NCBI GenBank assembly: GCA_029776255.1
Contig: JAKOTN010000026.1
Span: 1 to 64,000 of the forward strand
Direction of reading: 5' to 3'
DNA length: 64,000 bases
Origin: Pseudomonadota bacterium
Lineage (GTDB): Bacteria > Pseudomonadota > Gammaproteobacteria > Burkholderiales > Rhodocyclaceae
Part shown: piece by piece, positions 14,366 through 23,541 of the stretch
How the letters are laid out: every line of letters begins with the position of its first letter
Numbering within the stretch: the first letter of the stretch is position 1
Notes under the pieces: model-generated
Told to the model about the DNA's origin: nothing
What the model saw: the letters and a program-made list of their open reading frames with translations, nothing else
Database searches by the model: none
Made by a program: the position numbers and the translations under genes

Positions 14366-15568
14366 ATGGGACTTAAGCAATTCACCTCTCGCCTGAAAGA
14401 ACGTTACATCGACGAACGGCAATTACCGCCGGACGCCCAGCGGCAACTGAAACTCGATCGCGCCGGGCTGCCGGAACACGACGCCGGCCCGCGGGCAATC
14501 GCGGCGGCGGGTATCGCCTGGCTGAAACGTTCGCAGGAAATGTCGATCTTCCGCGACGGCGGATCCGCCCGCGACTTCAGCCTGGTCAAAGGCTGGGCGA
14601 GTTCCTACCCGGAAACGACCGGTTACATTATCCCGACGCTCATCGATTACGCCGACCGGACCAACGACCGGAATCTTGCCGATCACGCTCGCCGGATGCT
14701 TGACTGGCTGGTGGCCATTCAATTCCCCGAAGGGGCCTTTCAGGGCGGCAAGATCGACGCCGACCCGCGTGTGCCTGTCACCTTCAACACCGGTCAAATC
14801 CTGATTGGCCTGTCCGCGGGAGTCCGCCGTTTCGGCGACACCTACCGCCCGGCGATGAAACGGGCCGCCGACTGGCTTCGCGACTCGCTGGACGCCGACG
14901 GATGTTGGCGCAAGCACCCGACCCCCTTCGCCGCCCCCGGCGAAAAAGCCTACGAAACGCATGTCTCGTGGGGTTTGTTCGAGGCGGCACGCCTGGAACC
15001 CGAGCAAGGCTACGGCGAGGCCGGCCTGAAGCAGACGCGCTGGGCACTCACCAAACAGCGCGACAATGGCTGGTTCGCCGACAATTGCCTGTCCTCGCCC
15101 GACGCACCGCTGACGCACACCATCGGCTACGTCCTGCGTGGAGTGATAGAAGCCTTTCGCTTTTCCAACGAAGCCGATTTTCTCAAAGCCGCGGTCAAGA
15201 CCGCCGATTCCTTGCTCACGGTGATCAGGGACGATGGCTTCATTCCAGGCCAACTGGACAGAAACTGGCAAGGAACGGTTCCTTGGGTCTGTCTGACCGG
15301 CAGCGTCCAGATCGCCGCCTGCTGGCTGCTGCTGCACGCCATCACCGGCAAGGCGGCCTACGTGAGCGCCGCCTGTCGAGCGAATCGCTTTGTCAGGCGC
15401 ACGGTCCATTTGACCGGCAGCAACGATGTCATCGGCGGCGTTCGCGGGGCCTTTCCGGTCAATGGCGATTACGGCGCCTACGAGTATCTGAACTGGGCGG
15501 CGAAATTTTGCGTCGATGCGCAACTGATGGAAATCGACGCCACCGATCAAGGCAAATCCCGCCTCTGA
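14366..15568 (+). CDS. Alpha/alpha-toroid (six-hairpin-like) protein of a glycan locus, function unknown
   Basis: The 400-aa protein has repeated helical hairpins with aromatic and Gly-rich turns: GWASSYPETTGYIIPTLIDY, FPEGAFQGGKI, WFADNCLSS and AYEYLNWAAKF. The pattern recalls the (alpha/alpha)6 barrels of terpene-cyclase-like and glycan-hydrolase/lyase families. No signal peptide is seen, so a cytosolic site is likely. It sits 18 bp after a glycosyltransferase gene. No catalytic residues can be named from sequence alone. It could be an epimerase, lyase or hydrolase working on a glycan intermediate. It is a good candidate for an undescribed enzyme. Confidence 0.55.
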   Translation: MGLKQFTSRLKERYIDERQLPPDAQRQLKLDRAGLPEHDAGPRAIAAAGIAWLKRSQEMSIFRDGGSARDFSLVKGWASSYPETTGYIIPTLIDYADRTNDRNLADHARRMLDWLVAIQFPEGAFQGGKIDADPRVPVTFNTGQILIGLSAGVRRFGDTYRPAMKRAADWLRDSLDADGCWRKHPTPFAAPGEKAYETHVSWGLFEAARLEPEQGYGEAGLKQTRWALTKQRDNGWFADNCLSSPDAPLTHTIGYVLRGVIEAFRFSNEADFLKAAVKTADSLLTVIRDDGFIPGQLDRNWQGTVPWVCLTGSVQIAACWLLLHAITGKAAYVSAACRANRFVRRTVHLTGSNDVIGGVRGAFPVNGDYGAYEYLNWAAKFCVDAQLMEIDATDQGKSRL

Positions 15569-15814
15569 GACGGCGGCCCGGCAAAGGCTCGGGAATAACT
15601 GGCAATGATGACCGCACACCTTTCGGCCACTGGCCGGATGCGCCGGGGAACCTGGAACGCGTGCGAGGTTGAAACAACGCGTTCCGCGCAGCGCTCTGTC
15701 TCGCCCCCCGCGTCCATCGGAGATCGGCGGATGGCTGCCCGACCTACCTCAATCGGGCAAAAAATAAGCCGCGGCCCGTCTTGCTTACTACTTATCTTGT
15801 CCTGAAAGCCACGC

Positions 15815-17254
15815 ATGAGCTTCCGCTCACAGGTGTTGTCCGCACTCAAATGGACGCTGATCGGGCGTTTCAGCACCCAATTCATCTCTTGGGCCATCAC
15901 GATCGTGGTGATGCGCCTGCTGGTGCCGGAGGATTACGGCTTGATCGCGATGGCGACCATCTTCAGCGGGCTGTTCGCCTTGGTGGCCGAAATCGGGCTG
16001 GGATCGAGCCTGGTACAAGCGCAAGAGGTTTCAGAGGTGCATTTGCGCCAGGTTTTCGCGATCGTGCTGTTGTCCAATTTCGCTGTCTTCTTGATTCTGG
16101 CGCTTATTGTCGCGCCCTTGGCGGCGCTCTTCTTCGCCGAACCGCGCTTGCAATCCTTGATTCAGGTGGTTGCCCTGCAGTTCATCCCGGCGGCGTTCTG
16201 CGTGCTGCCCAGCGCGATACTCGACCGTGAAATGCAGTATCGCGAACGCAGCATCCTGGATTTCACGGCCAATCTTGTTGGTGGCCTGTCCACGCTGGCG
16301 ATGGCGTATGGCGGTTACGGCCCCTGGTCGCTCGCCTGGGGAACGGTGATCGCCGGAGCGCTGCGCGCGGCGGGCCTTTGTTGGCTGAAACCCTACAAGG
16401 CTCTGCCACTGTTCCGCTTCGCCGGCAGCGGCCAGATGATGCGTTTCGGACGGGACGTCGCCGCCAGCCAGATCGTTTATTACCTTTACTCGCAGGTGGA
16501 TTCGCTGATCGTCGGCAAATTGCTGGGCCGTCACGACCTCGGGCTGTACTCGGTGGCCATCAATCTCGCGTCGATGCCGGCGTCGCGAATGGCGTCCATT
16601 TTGAACCAGGTGGCCTTTCCGGCGATGTCGAAGGCCAAGCGGGATGGCGAGAACGTCAGCTTTTACATTCTGAAAAGCATGCGCGGGATCAGTCTGGTGG
16701 CTTTTCCGGTGATGTGGGGCATGTCCAGCGTCACGCCGGAAATCGTCGCCGGCTTGTTGGGCGACAACTGGACGGCGGCGACCATGCCACTGACGCTGTT
16801 GTGCCTGATCATGCCGCTGAGGATTCTCGGCCCGATCATTCACGCCGGCTTGCAGTCGGTTGGGCACGCCGATGTGAGTTTCCGCAATATCTGTACCACG
16901 GCCGTGGTGATGTGTGCCGCCTTCATCGTCGGTTGCCAATTTGGACTCTTCGGTCTGGCGATGGCCTGGGTTCTTGTCTTGCCGGTGATGTTCGTCGCCA
17001 ATCTCGCGCGCGCCTGCCCCCATTTCGAACTGCCCCTGAGCCACGCGCTGGCGACCACTTACAAACCGGCATTCGCCAGTGCGCTGATGTATGGCGCCGT
17101 GACATCCGCGCGCCAATGGCTGACCCTCGATGCACTGCCGCAACTGGCGGTACTGGTCGTCGTCGGCGCGGTCGTCTATCTGATCGCCAATCTGTTATTC
17201 AACAAGGAAGGTGTCTCCGAATTCATTCGTCTCCTGAAACCGGCCAAGACATGA
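15815..17254 (+). CDS. Polysaccharide flippase (MOP / Wzx-like)
   Basis: The 479-aa integral membrane protein has about 12-14 hydrophobic segments. It starts with the amphipathic MSFRSQVLSALKWTLIGRFSTQFISW, typical of Polysacc_synt (WzxC-type) flippases. The segment FLASQIVYYLYSQVDSLIVGKLLGRHDLGLYSVA-like region after residue 210 is characteristic of the family. It would move a lipid-linked oligosaccharide across the inner membrane for polymerisation. It lies between glycosyltransferase-type genes and an aminotransferase. A 246-bp gap before it contains no recognisable gene. Confidence 0.88.
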   Translation: MSFRSQVLSALKWTLIGRFSTQFISWAITIVVMRLLVPEDYGLIAMATIFSGLFALVAEIGLGSSLVQAQEVSEVHLRQVFAIVLLSNFAVFLILALIVAPLAALFFAEPRLQSLIQVVALQFIPAAFCVLPSAILDREMQYRERSILDFTANLVGGLSTLAMAYGGYGPWSLAWGTVIAGALRAAGLCWLKPYKALPLFRFAGSGQMMRFGRDVAASQIVYYLYSQVDSLIVGKLLGRHDLGLYSVAINLASMPASRMASILNQVAFPAMSKAKRDGENVSFYILKSMRGISLVAFPVMWGMSSVTPEIVAGLLGDNWTAATMPLTLLCLIMPLRILGPIIHAGLQSVGHADVSFRNICTTAVVMCAAFIVGCQFGLFGLAMAWVLVLPVMFVANLARACPHFELPLSHALATTYKPAFASALMYGAVTSARQWLTLDALPQLAVLVVVGAVVYLIANLLFNKEGVSEFIRLLKPAKT

Positions 17255-17297
17255 ACCGCGTGCTTGCGACAATGGCCGCGCGCAACCTTTCCGAATC

Positions 17298-18473
17298 ATG
17301 AAACGCTGCGAACTTCCTTACGCCAGTTGGGGATTCCGCGAGTTACGCGCGGCCATTGCCGCCTTGGCGAGCGGCCAATCACGCCATGGACCCGCCATCG
17401 GCCAACTGGAAAACCAACTTGGCGAACGCCTCGGCGGAAGCCGCGTTCTTGCCGTCGACTCCGGACGAAGCGCCTTGAAAATCGGCCTGGAAGCGCTCGC
17501 CGGCAGGCGACCGGAACGGAGAGAGGTCATTGTTCCCGCCTACATCTGCCCGGCCGTGGTCAACGCCGTCAAATCCGCCGGCCTGCGCCCGATACCGGCC
17601 GACGTGAGCCACGATCTCAACCTGCGCCTCGACAGCGCCCGCGAACGGATCGGCGATCGAACCTTGGCAATAATCGTGGCCCACATGTACGGCGCTCCGG
17701 CCGATATCGCCGGTTTTGAGAGCCTGGCCAAGGAAGCAGGAATATTTCTCGTCGACGACGCCGCACAAGTCGTCGGCGAAACACTGAGCGGCCGGGCGCT
17801 CGGCACTTTCGGTGACTTCGGTGTGCTGAGTTTCGCCCAATCGAAATGCCTGGTCACCGGCGAAAGCGGCGGCGGCGGCGCGCTGATTTGTCGGAACGGC
17901 GATCTGTTCCCGGAGTTGTCTTCCCGAGTAGGCGCGCTCGATCCCGCCGACGCGCGCGGCAAGGCATTGATCGCGTTTGTCTGGAACTACTTGCTGACGC
18001 CTTATACCGACAAGGCGACCTACTACTGGCGCCGTCTTCGTCCCGCGACACCCCACACGACCGGCCCCGCGCGCATCGCCAATCTGGACGCGAAAACCGC
18101 CCTCTGCCAGCTGGCGTCGCTCAACAATAGACGAAGCGCACGCCTTGTCGTCCTGGACGGCTACGCGCGACAACTCGAAACGCAACACCTCGCCTTGCCT
18201 CAATACGCCCCGGATCGCTATTTGGCACGGGTGATGGTGCGCCTTCCTCCAGGCACCGACATCGAATCCTGCCGACAATATTTGCGGCGGCGGGCGGTGA
18301 CGACCCGGCCAGCGTACCCGCCTTTTCTCGACGAAACGGGTTCTTCCGCGTATGCCAGAGAAATCGCTCCGCGCTTGCTCGAATTACCGGCCGCCGCGTC
18401 GATGACCGGCGCCGACATCACACGCGTCTGCGAGCACCTTGGCGAGGCCATGCGGCGGTCCGCGTTTGACTGA
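17298..18473 (+). CDS. DegT/DnrJ/EryC1-type PLP-dependent sugar aminotransferase
   Basis: The 391-aa protein shows the fold-type I pattern: VLAVDSGRSALKIGLEAL, EVIVPAYICPAVVNAVKSAG, IVAHMYGAPADI, VDDAAQVVGE and SFAQSKCLVTGESGG, with Lys in the last as the probable Schiff-base residue. DegT enzymes transfer an amino group to a nucleotide-linked keto sugar, giving amino sugars for surface glycans. The region after residue 210 is less typical, so another PLP role is possible. It follows the flippase by 43 bp and precedes an ATP-grasp gene, which fits amide or amino-acid decoration of the polymer. Confidence 0.78.
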   Translation: MKRCELPYASWGFRELRAAIAALASGQSRHGPAIGQLENQLGERLGGSRVLAVDSGRSALKIGLEALAGRRPERREVIVPAYICPAVVNAVKSAGLRPIPADVSHDLNLRLDSARERIGDRTLAIIVAHMYGAPADIAGFESLAKEAGIFLVDDAAQVVGETLSGRALGTFGDFGVLSFAQSKCLVTGESGGGGALICRNGDLFPELSSRVGALDPADARGKALIAFVWNYLLTPYTDKATYYWRRLRPATPHTTGPARIANLDAKTALCQLASLNNRRSARLVVLDGYARQLETQHLALPQYAPDRYLARVMVRLPPGTDIESCRQYLRRRAVTTRPAYPPFLDETGSSAYAREIAPRLLELPAAASMTGADITRVCEHLGEAMRRSAFD

Positions 18474-18542
18474 GGCGCAATCGTTGGGCAATCGTTGTCT
18501 CGACGCGCCGTGAAGAGCCATTTATTGAAAGGTATGGGAACA

Positions 18543-19682
18543 ATGAGCGCAAGCAAGCCGATGGCGGTGGTGGTAGGTAGTGGATTGAATGCATTGGGAA
18601 TCATCCGCAGTCTCGCCGTCGCGGAAGTGCCAACCCTGATGCTGTTCGCCGACACCGACCCGACCGTTCACACCCGTCATGCCCGCAAGCAAAGGATCGC
18701 CAGCACCGAGGGCGACGTACTGATCGACGCACTGCGATCAATCGCTGTACGAAACCCGGACAAACCGGTTCTTTTCCTGACCGAGGAAAAATCGGTCTCC
18801 ACGGTCTCGGAGCGCCGTGATGAAATACAGCCCCATTTTCGTATTGTCTTACCCGAAAAAAGGTTGCTGGCCGCGCTGATGCACAAGCAAGGTTTCCAGG
18901 ATCTCGCCAACCTGCATGGCAGCGCCGTACCGCCCGCCGTGCGCCTACGCGGCGAAGCCGATTTACCGGCACTCGCCACCTTGCGCTTTCCGTGCGTACT
19001 CAAACCGGCCGTCAAGGATTACGGCTATGGCGCGAAATTCAAAAAAGCGTATGTCGTTCAATCGGCCGCGGAAGCCGCCGACCTTTTTCGGGAAATCGCG
19101 CCGGTGATGTCCGATCTGATCGTCCAGGAATGGATCGAAGGCAACGACTCCGATATTTACTTCTGCCTTCAATACATCGGCCGCAACGGAGAAGTCGTCG
19201 CGTCCTTTTCAGGTCGGAAAATACGTTCCTGGCCACCCCGAATTGGCGGCACCGCCAGTTGCACCAGCGCGCCCGAATTTCACCGCGAGCTCCAATCGAT
19301 GACCGCCATTTTTTTTCAACAAGTCGGGTTCATCGGCATGGGCAGCATGGAATACAAACGCGATCCGCGAGACGGGCGTTTTTACATGGTGGAGCCGACC
19401 GTCGGTCGAACCGATTTTCAGGAAGAAGTGGCGACGGTCAACGGCACCAACATCCCTCTCGCCGCCTATTATCACGAACTCGGGCAAGCGTTACCGGATG
19501 CCAGCTACCGCTCGCCACCACGAGTATGGCGGGAGCCGGTAACCGACCGTTGGTCCGCACAACTTCAGCCCGAAATAACGCAGCCAGCAGGAACCACGGT
19601 GGATGCCTACTGGCGACTGAACGATGTCATGCCAGGGCTTTCATTGTTCCTGGAACGCATCACATCCCGGTTATCGCGATAA
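18543..19682 (+). CDS. ATP-grasp family enzyme (carboxylate-amine ligase-like)
   Basis: I chose ATG 18543 with AAAGG 10 nt upstream over earlier ATGs at 18495 and 18534. The 379-aa product starts MSASKPMAVVVGSGLNALGIIRSLA. An ATP-grasp core follows: FPCVLKPAVKDYGYGAKFKKAY, then LIVQEWIEGNDSDIYFCLQYI and MGSMEYKRDPRDGRFYMVEPTVGR, with Glu and Arg metal/ATP ligands. Such enzymes join a carboxylate to an amine using ATP. It is the last gene of the plus-strand series and converges with the methyltransferase gene. It probably adds an amino acid or similar group to a sugar; the substrate is unknown. Confidence 0.75.
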   Translation: MSASKPMAVVVGSGLNALGIIRSLAVAEVPTLMLFADTDPTVHTRHARKQRIASTEGDVLIDALRSIAVRNPDKPVLFLTEEKSVSTVSERRDEIQPHFRIVLPEKRLLAALMHKQGFQDLANLHGSAVPPAVRLRGEADLPALATLRFPCVLKPAVKDYGYGAKFKKAYVVQSAAEAADLFREIAPVMSDLIVQEWIEGNDSDIYFCLQYIGRNGEVVASFSGRKIRSWPPRIGGTASCTSAPEFHRELQSMTAIFFQQVGFIGMGSMEYKRDPRDGRFYMVEPTVGRTDFQEEVATVNGTNIPLAAYYHELGQALPDASYRSPPRVWREPVTDRWSAQLQPEITQPAGTTVDAYWRLNDVMPGLSLFLERITSRLSR

Positions 19683-19706
19683 CGAATGGGATCAATATTC
19701 TTACTT

Positions 19707-20414
19707 TTAGTTTTTTAATGTATTTCGGATCGACCGAGCCATTTCAAACCCTTTGTCACCGGCTATCGCCGCGAACGACTTGCGCACCTTAGGCAGCAAC
19801 TCCGCGTTTCTCCGTGCCAAATACTCATTCACAGCCCGCATCGTGTATTCAAACGGTTCTTTATTATCGGATGCGCCCATTTTAATGCCAAAAAAAACCA
19901 GGTCGTAGCTAACCCAATTGACGCCGATAAAGTACGACGAAAATTGGTCTTCAGGTGCCACCCTTTTTTCAAAGTCGCTTTTTTTTATATTTTTGTAGTA
20001 CTCCCACCCGGCCTCGGTCGTTAATGGCGAATCACCAGCAGTCGTCCGTGAAGTGCCATGTTCAGATCGTCCAGTCGTCGCACATGTCATTACCACCAGC
20101 CCCCCTGGCCGACAAACTCTCACCATATTCTGAAAAGTTTCAACCCAATAAGGATTGTGTTCCATCACCTCGCATGAAATGACATGATCGAATGACCCGT
20201 CTGGCGCGTCATATTTTTGTCCCTCGCAAACCACGTCAACGCCTTTTCCCTCGCCAATATCCAGACCTATATATTTGCAATCGTCTTTAAAAAAATCGCG
20301 AATAGATCCGTTAATGTCAAGCGACCCGACTTCAAGAACCCGGCAGCCACTAAAAAATCGCGGCATATTCTCGGCTAGAATTGAAATGAACTCTCTTTGT
20401 GTCGCATGCGCCAT
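19707..20414 (-). CDS. Class I SAM-dependent methyltransferase
   Basis: The 235-aa protein contains the SAM motif VLEVGSLDINGSI, the acidic residue after beta-2 (YIGLDIGEGKGVDVVC) and the post-I motif FDHVISCEVMEHNPYW, a Methyltransf_11 pattern. A strong ribosome site AAAGGAGG stands 8 nt before the ATG. It could methylate a sugar of the exopolysaccharide; the acceptor is unknown. It is the last gene of the minus-strand locus and has a more AT-rich composition than most neighbours. It converges with the ATP-grasp gene with only 24 bp between stops. Confidence 0.85.
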   Translation of the reverse strand: MAHATQREFISILAENMPRFFSGCRVLEVGSLDINGSIRDFFKDDCKYIGLDIGEGKGVDVVCEGQKYDAPDGSFDHVISCEVMEHNPYWVETFQNMVRVCRPGGLVVMTCATTGRSEHGTSRTTAGDSPLTTEAGWEYYKNIKKSDFEKRVAPEDQFSSYFIGVNWVSYDLVFFGIKMGASDNKEPFEYTMRAVNEYLARRNAELLPKVRKSFAAIAGDKGFEMARSIRNTLKN

Positions 20415-20495
20415 TAATTAAGCCTCCTTTATTTATAACACTACATTATCTCTACGCTTATAAACACGCCATTCCGCTATTTCTGAAGAATTTAG

Positions 20496-22274
20496 TCACT
20501 TCGGTAAATCAAACACAAGCTTGCCCCCGATTTCTTCGTACACTTTGCGAGCAAAATCAGATTCATAATTATATCCGCGGACACCGAGTCGATTGACAAT
20601 GGATAGCGCAAGGAGCCATTTTTTGTCGAGGTATTTCCAGACCGCGCTTTTTGAATCATCAAGCATCATGTCGAGAATCTCTTTTGCGACATTCGCGCCA
20701 GTTTCCCCACCGTACCAGTTTGTCGCCCATTGAGAGAGCATGTGTTCCGGCATGGGCAATGGACAAGGCTCATGACCCGGGTAGGCTTGCCACGGTGTGG
20801 TATCGACAGGAACAGCAAATTCGGACAACCAGTGATTGTATATTTTATGCCTCAAGAACACATCAATATCGAGCGACGCGATATAACACAGAAAGTCCAT
20901 GTCGAAAAAAGGCATTTCAAATTCTATTCCACTTAAATCAATCTGCTCGTAATGATGATAAAGATGACGCATTTGATCGTTGAGAAGATAATAAATGAAT
21001 ATTTTTCGGCTCGGTTGTCTTGGATTAATACTTTTCCAGTGTTCAACCATGGCATCTATCGCAGAAGATCGAAGGCAACCGACCAAACGACGACGAACCA
21101 TTCTCGAAATCGGTCGATCCAGTCCTGGAAAAAGCTTCAGAATCCGTTTTTCATCCGTCGGCCCACTCGCCAAGGCCGCCGTTTCTTCAGTCATATAAAC
21201 ATGGCCAAGTCCAACACTTCCTCCATCACCCGACCAGATCACCCGGCCGGTCTTTTCGCTGTGCGGCGTCCTTGGCGGAAAATGGATTTTAGCGTTCAGG
21301 GCAAAATAATCGGCATTTATCTTCAGGCGATCCCGCGGGTTGCTGTGATAACAGAAATAGTCGATCGGTAATTTTTCCGCCAGCATCCGGCCAAGCACGT
21401 CGTCGGCGCTTTTCGGGTAGGAATAATTGAAAGCGCGAACCCGCAGTCCGCAATCGAGGAGCGCGGCAACGACACTCCGCGAATCCATGCCGCCGGTAAG
21501 AAACGCGTCCACTTCCGTACAGCCTTGAGCACGGCGGCGAGTGGCGATCATGAACAGACGGTAAAGCTCCCGGGAACAATCGGCGAAATCGGCTTTCCGC
21601 GCTGGAACGTCATTCCAGGAAAAATACGCCGTTCGGCGGATCGTGGCACGGCCAATCTCCAAAATTCCGCCAGGCGTGAGCACCTCCACATTTTTGAAAA
21701 TAGTTTTTCGGCCAAGATTCTGTGAAAAATAAATAAATTCCGCAATACCGGAATCATCGACTTCGAGGTCCATCGGCAACAGACTTCGAAGAACGCGAAT
21801 GCTGGTCGCGAAGAAACACGAATCCTCATCCAGATAAACATACACGGGTCTCAGGGCGATTTTATCGGCGCAAAGTCTGAGTATATTTCTTGAGGACAAC
21901 CACGATACGGCACAAAAACTGCCGGCGCTCTTGATCAAAGCGGATGGTGTGTCGGTCGCCAATGCCTTGGCGACTTGCCATGCGCTATTTTTTGGATCGT
22001 TCGAAACGCCATCGGAGTCAGGAACAAGCGGATTTCCGCTGACCCAGGCAATATCGTCAGGTTCGTTTCGAAAAAACCCGCCTTGCCACCAGGCACCGTT
22101 GTCGAACGTCACCAGAAATAGACGCTCACCTACGTCCACATGTTCGTGTCGCTGGTGATTCGGGTCGCGCGACAGGCTGGAGCGGGCCCGCGCCAGACTT
22201 TCCCGAAAAACACGTTTATTTTGGGACGCGTCGCATTTTTCTCGACGATTGAAGTATCCGCAAAATCCTGTCAT
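20496..22274 (-). CDS. Asparagine synthase-like protein with degenerate glutaminase site
   Basis: I chose ATG 22274, with AGAGGG about 11 nt upstream; the longer frame (22310) has no site. The 592-aa product starts MTGFCGYFNRREK. The glutamine-hydrolysing N-terminal Cys2 of true amidotransferases is missing (Cys is residue 5). The synthetase PP-loop SGGxDS reads TGGMDSRS. So ATP-dependent adenylation may remain while glutamine use is doubtful. Lasso-peptide cyclases show similar loss. Here the setting is a glycan locus, between a family 2 glycosyltransferase and a methyltransferase. It is distinct from the intact amidotransferase at 31313-33244. Confidence 0.72.
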   Translation of the reverse strand: MTGFCGYFNRREKCDASQNKRVFRESLARARSSLSRDPNHQRHEHVDVGERLFLVTFDNGAWWQGGFFRNEPDDIAWVSGNPLVPDSDGVSNDPKNSAWQVAKALATDTPSALIKSAGSFCAVSWLSSRNILRLCADKIALRPVYVYLDEDSCFFATSIRVLRSLLPMDLEVDDSGIAEFIYFSQNLGRKTIFKNVEVLTPGGILEIGRATIRRTAYFSWNDVPARKADFADCSRELYRLFMIATRRRAQGCTEVDAFLTGGMDSRSVVAALLDCGLRVRAFNYSYPKSADDVLGRMLAEKLPIDYFCYHSNPRDRLKINADYFALNAKIHFPPRTPHSEKTGRVIWSGDGGSVGLGHVYMTEETAALASGPTDEKRILKLFPGLDRPISRMVRRRLVGCLRSSAIDAMVEHWKSINPRQPSRKIFIYYLLNDQMRHLYHHYEQIDLSGIEFEMPFFDMDFLCYIASLDIDVFLRHKIYNHWLSEFAVPVDTTPWQAYPGHEPCPLPMPEHMLSQWATNWYGGETGANVAKEILDMMLDDSKSAVWKYLDKKWLLALSIVNRLGVRGYNYESDFARKVYEEIGGKLVFDLPK

Positions 22275-22503
22275 CTTCGGGTAACCCTCTGTAGTCCGAA
22301 ATTTCGGCAACCGCGTTCTGATTTGCCGTTTCGAATAGTCAGCCCATCTTCAAAAAATAGTTCAGTCGTGGTGCTGGACAAATCGTCCGACGAAACCACT
22401 CGGAGCCGGAAGACGATGTGGCCGCGATATTTAAACCAGCCATTTAACCGCGAACGACGTATTTATCCGTGATTTGAATACATGGAATCCATGTTCACAT
22501 CGA

Positions 22504-23502
22504 TCATGTGCGGACGAGATTTTTTGGCACTTGGCCCAAAACGACGCGCAGCGCGATACCGGCCCGATCCCACTGTTTTTTTCGCAGGCGCGTGCCAACC
22601 GACGCCAATAAACCGAGGTAAACCGACCACAGGCGGTGGGGATAAAAGCGTTTGGCGAACATCAAGCGGCCACGCAACAGATAATATTCCGACCGCAAAC
22701 CACGCTGTCCGGCTTCTCCAGGAGAACCGATGCTGGCGCCACCCGCATGATAGACAAGGCTATCGAGACAAACACCAATCTGGAATTTTCCTTTTGCCCG
22801 CTCGGCCCAATCGATTTCTTCGAAATAAAGAAAATATTTTTCGTACATCAAGCCTACCGACTCAAGAAAATCTCGCGAAGCCATCATCGATGCGCCTGGT
22901 ACAAAATCGATATTCGCCGGCTCCGATACGAGTTGACTGGCAGGCAAACCGCAACTCAAGGTATGCGTGGTGCAAAACCATTTATTCAGCAGACCACCGA
23001 ACGATTGCACAAGCTCAGGCTGCTCAAGGTAGCGAACCTGACTGCCGCACAAACCGAGCGACGGACGCGATTTGAAGGCGTTCACCATGGCCGCCATCGA
23101 ATCGGGCGGCACAACGGTATCGTTGTTCAGCAGCCAGACGTGCGCGCAGTCATCTTGTTGCAACGCGTAGCGAATACCGACGTTGCAGCCACCGGCGAAA
23201 CCAAGATTTTCAGCGTTGTCGATCAATACCAAATCGACGGGAGAACCTGTCTGCGCACAGCGTCGCGCGTCTACCTCAGTCCGCGCCACCAAGCGATAAG
23301 CCAGTTCTTTTTTCTGAAACGCTCCCGATTTCTCCCGAAGCCACGCCTCGATATGTTGCAAGGAATCATTGGTGGAGCCGTTATCGCATACCACGGCGAC
23401 AAAACGACATCCTTGCGACTTGAAAAGGTGCTCAAGACAGATAACCGTATCCTGCCAGCCATTCCAATTCAAAATCACGACATAAACTGTGTCTTTACTC
23501 AT
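22504..23502 (-). CDS. Glycosyltransferase family 2
   Basis: The 332-aa protein starts with the GT-A pattern VYVVILNWNGWQDTVICLEHL. It then has CDNGSTNDSLQHIE, NLGFAGGCNVGIRYAL and HVWLLNNDTVVPPDSM, where NND fills the DXD metal-site position. It continues with PGASMMASRDFLESVG and YFEEIDWAERAK. This rhamnosyltransferase-like GT2 arrangement adds a sugar from a nucleotide donor in the cytosol. It is downstream of another glycosyltransferase by 39 bp. AT content is higher than in the core XrtA genes. A 229-bp gap separates it from the next gene. Confidence 0.87.
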   Translation of the reverse strand: MSKDTVYVVILNWNGWQDTVICLEHLFKSQGCRFVAVVCDNGSTNDSLQHIEAWLREKSGAFQKKELAYRLVARTEVDARRCAQTGSPVDLVLIDNAENLGFAGGCNVGIRYALQQDDCAHVWLLNNDTVVPPDSMAAMVNAFKSRPSLGLCGSQVRYLEQPELVQSFGGLLNKWFCTTHTLSCGLPASQLVSEPANIDFVPGASMMASRDFLESVGLMYEKYFLYFEEIDWAERAKGKFQIGVCLDSLVYHAGGASIGSPGEAGQRGLRSEYYLLRGRLMFAKRFYPHRLWSVYLGLLASVGTRLRKKQWDRAGIALRVVLGQVPKNLVRT

Positions 23503-23541
23503 CGCTACTGGCGCCTTCTAGCGTTATCGAACAATCGGCTC

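Noticed and set aside
14423-15619. A 398-codon open frame on the minus strand
   Set aside because: It is antisense to the toroid-like gene and shows no recognisable motif; long antisense frames are expected at this GC.
15730-15770. Stem GCCCGA/TCGGGC followed by six A residues, considered as a terminator
   Set aside because: On the plus strand the run after the stem is A, not T, and on the minus strand the T run precedes the stem, so it does not form a terminator for either neighbour.
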